This document shows, in pieces, positions 24,520 to 25,746 of a stretch of DNA of 25,746 bases. Position numbers and translations under genes: made by a program. The notes beneath the pieces are model-generated. The model saw only the letters and a program-made list of their open reading frames with translations, searched no databases and was not told where the DNA came from. The stretch's first letter is position 1. Every line of letters starts with the position of its first letter. Origin of the DNA: an uncultured Porphyromonadaceae bacterium (GTDB lineage Bacteria; Bacteroidota; Bacteroidia; Bacteroidales; Muribaculaceae); the NCBI GenBank assembly GCA_902491625.1, contig CABUIO010000029.1, forward strand, positions 1 through 25,746, read 5' to 3'.

Positions 24520-24864
24520 CTAAAGTCTTGATTTTATTACAAATTCATTCCTGCCACAAGCTTTCTTTCCGGTGTAGTCTTCATCACACCAGAATGTTAC
24601 CTTGGCAGAAGGATCTGACTTTGTCAGGCGTACGGATTTCGAGCTTCTGCTCGTGGAAAGAAACAGGTCAAAGATTTGATTGGCCGGACGAACGTCGACC
24701 ATAAATCCGTCAGGGTATTTGTCAAGAGCCCCGCTTTTCGCACTGATCGTCACTACGACTTTGTCGGAATAGTGCTCTACATTTGAAACGTATGCATTGT
24801 TATCTTCTGCGTGTGCGGCAAAACATGTAATGGCCAGGACTAAAAGCAATAGAAACTTCTTCAT
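24520..24864 (-). CDS. small secreted protein of unknown function
   Basis: The 114-residue protein has a clear signal peptide (MKKFLLLLVLAITCFAAHA, cut before EDNN). The mature part of about 95 residues has alternating strands (NNAYVSNVEHYSDKVVVTIS, then KVTFWCDEDYTGKKACGRNE) and two cysteines that could pair. I do not recognise a family. A TAATTTTTG box (one base longer than the consensus) lies near 24897-24905. The DNA is less GC-rich than the neighbouring core genes. Confidence 0.65.
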   Translation of the reverse strand: MKKFLLLLVLAITCFAAHAEDNNAYVSNVEHYSDKVVVTISAKSGALDKYPDGFMVDVRPANQIFDLFLSTSRSSKSVRLTKSDPSAKVTFWCDEDYTGKKACGRNEFVIKSRL

Positions 24865-24936
24865 CTCAGTATGTGCTATGTGTTAAGTAACTCGCAAAAA
24901 TTAGATGATACATAATTGCGAAGTATTTTTGAATGA

Positions 24937-24994
24937 TTTAGCCGGTGGAGCGAAGGAGTGTAGCGGGCTACATGACTGAGCGACAACGGCTAAA
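24937..24994 (+). repeat. structured hairpin repeat, copy 2
   Basis: Outer arms TTTAGCCG (24937-24944) and CGGCTAAA (24987-24994) enclose an inner stem TGTAG-CGGG-CTACA (24959-24972). The sequence between them holds GAGCGAAGGAG on one side and TGACTGAGCGACAA on the other. The inner part matches the minus strand of 9-42. It lies between two small secreted-protein genes. The function is unknown. Confidence 0.65.
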
Positions 24995-25078
24995 GCGCCA
25001 AAAAGACGAGCAAGGATGTGTCAGAAATGTGAGTTACATCAACCATTTTAACATTAACTAATTTTTAAGAGTTACTTA

Positions 25079-25425
25079 TCACAAGTCGAAGTAATAGCCT
25101 CCCGCAGTGTAGCGGAATTCTCCACGCCCATCGTTTTCCTGGCCGTAGGCGCGGTTCTCGCTTACAGTATAAGGCTGATTCACTCTTCTGCCTTCCGTTA
25201 CGTAAATGCAGTTGGTCGAACTGCTGTAATATGCGCTTTTGGGGCTTTTTGACCATGCATTGCCCCCGACCTGCACAACTTTATAAACAGTTATTGATGT
25301 AGCATCTTCAGGGAGTTCATTTGATGCCGCTGAGGCTGTTGCTGCTATTGGTGTGGCATTGACAGCCGGGATACACAATGCGGAACCTCCAATCAGTACC
25401 GCACAAATTAAAATGATTTTTTCAT
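25079..25425 (-). pseudogene. small secreted protein with a one-base frameshift in the signal peptide
   Basis: The long frame encodes IILICAVLIGGSALCIPAVN, then ATPIAATASAASNE and about 75 more residues ending GEFRYTAGGYYFDL, with only TTG as an in-frame start, inside the leader. Just upstream is ATG (25425-25423) followed by six A bases, and this frame stops after MKKSF. One more A would give MKKIILICAVLIGG, a textbook signal peptide. So the gene is interrupted by a single-base change in an A6 run. The mature part has one Cys and a Tyr/Ser/Asn-rich middle; no family is recognised. It may be a pseudogene, a phase-variable gene or a base-call error. No promoter is evident; a structured region lies upstream. 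Confidence 0.65.
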
Positions 25426-25481
25426 ACGTAAAAAACGTGTTTTGTGTGGTCGCACAGCCCTATCGACCATAAAAACGGAAG

Positions 25482-25506
25482 AGGCGTGGGCTGCTATGCC
25501 ACGCCT
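25482..25506 (-). terminator. terminator-like hairpin in the leader
   Basis: Arms AGGCGTGG (25482-25489) and CCACGCCT (25499-25506) enclose nine bases. On the minus strand the stem is followed by TCTTCCGTTTTT. It lies 57 bases before the frameshifted gene's ATG, a position that would suit attenuation. Confidence 0.6.
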
Positions 25507-25508
25507 TA

Positions 25509-25631
25509 AGTAGAAGGTGGTAGGAAAACCTTTGAATGCAGATGTGGAATATACAGCTCCACGCCGTATAGCGTGGAGACAGCTAAGCCAGCCTCTTGCA
25601 TTCATGAGTAAGTTTCCTACGCTTCTCTACT
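25509..25631. other. nested stem structure (possible RNA element)
   Basis: Four helices nest with no crossing: AGTAGA (25509) with TCTACT (25626), GTAGGAAA (25520) with TTTCCTAC (25613), TGAATGCA (25533) with TGCATTCA (25597), and CTCCACGC (25557) with GCGTGGAG (25571) around a CGTATA loop. The stem pairs are exact. It could be a structured leader RNA of the minus-strand gene or a mobile-element end. It matches no riboswitch class I recognise. Confidence 0.6.
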
Positions 25632-25746
25632 ACAAGATGATGGGCATAACGCCTCTTGTTAACGATGTCCTGAATTAAACTGTTTTTTAATTATTGCTGT
25701 CCGATAAAACTCAGATGATTGTATAAAGCATGGCTCGAACGCCGAA

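Noticed and set aside
25408..25605. 65-codon minus-strand frame ending MKKSF
   Set aside because: It reads through the nested stems; its last five codons are the broken start of the secreted gene, not a separate protein.
25516..25677. Plus-strand frame of about 54 codons ending PLVNDVLN
   Set aside because: It crosses all four helices, has no good start and matches nothing I recognise; structure explains the stretch better.

Overview
The window looks like chromosomal DNA of a strict anaerobe of the order Bacteroidales, most likely a Muribaculaceae (S24-7)-type gut bacterium. Supporting signs: promoters of the Bacteroidetes type (TAnnTTTG, sometimes with an upstream TTTG or TTG), few recognisable Shine-Dalgarno sites, a menaquinone gene (menA), type IX secretion (PorQ plus a secreted protease with a matching C-terminal tail), a porQ-cmk-ispH gene order known from Porphyromonas, and moderately GC-rich coding DNA. 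Family level is inference.

Layout. 1-600: a short hairpin repeat and a chloramphenicol-acetyltransferase-like fragment with no N-terminus. 796-4861 (+): a compact run porQ, cmk, ispH, tadA, menA with gaps or overlaps of a few bases. 4868-6857 (-): a secreted protein built from 48 uninterrupted three-residue steps with Cys at almost every third position, a small lipoprotein, and ribosomal protein L19. 6966-7592: repeat-rich spacer. 7631-11356 (+): 5'-nucleotidase-type phosphoesterase, GH3 lipoprotein and a lipid-kinase-family protein. 11357-13002 (-): folP and the diadenylate cyclase cdaA. 13297-18950 (+): a large M6 metalloprotease, then a calcium-type P2B ATPase behind a strong terminator. 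18951-19790: 0.8 kb without a gene, made of hairpins and dispersed repeats, including a 227-bp near-perfect palindrome. 19851-21729 (-): gpmI and rpmH (L34). 22020-24440 (+): efp, a family 2 glycosyltransferase and a RadC-family gene. 24520-25425 (-): two small secreted proteins, one with a one-base frameshift in an A6 run inside its signal peptide, preceded by a nested RNA-like structure.

The genes are mostly core functions: translation (L19, L34, EF-P, TadA), nucleotide and isoprenoid/quinone metabolism (Cmk, IspH, MenA), folate and c-di-AMP (FolP, CdaA), glycolysis (GpmI), ion transport and envelope functions. PorQ and the M6 protease fit together as secretion machinery and cargo. The unusual content is in the Cys-triplet protein, the repeat families shared between the intergenic regions near 5.6, 7.2 and 19.3 kb, and the two ends of the window, where a hairpin repeat occurs in two copies with compensating stem changes.
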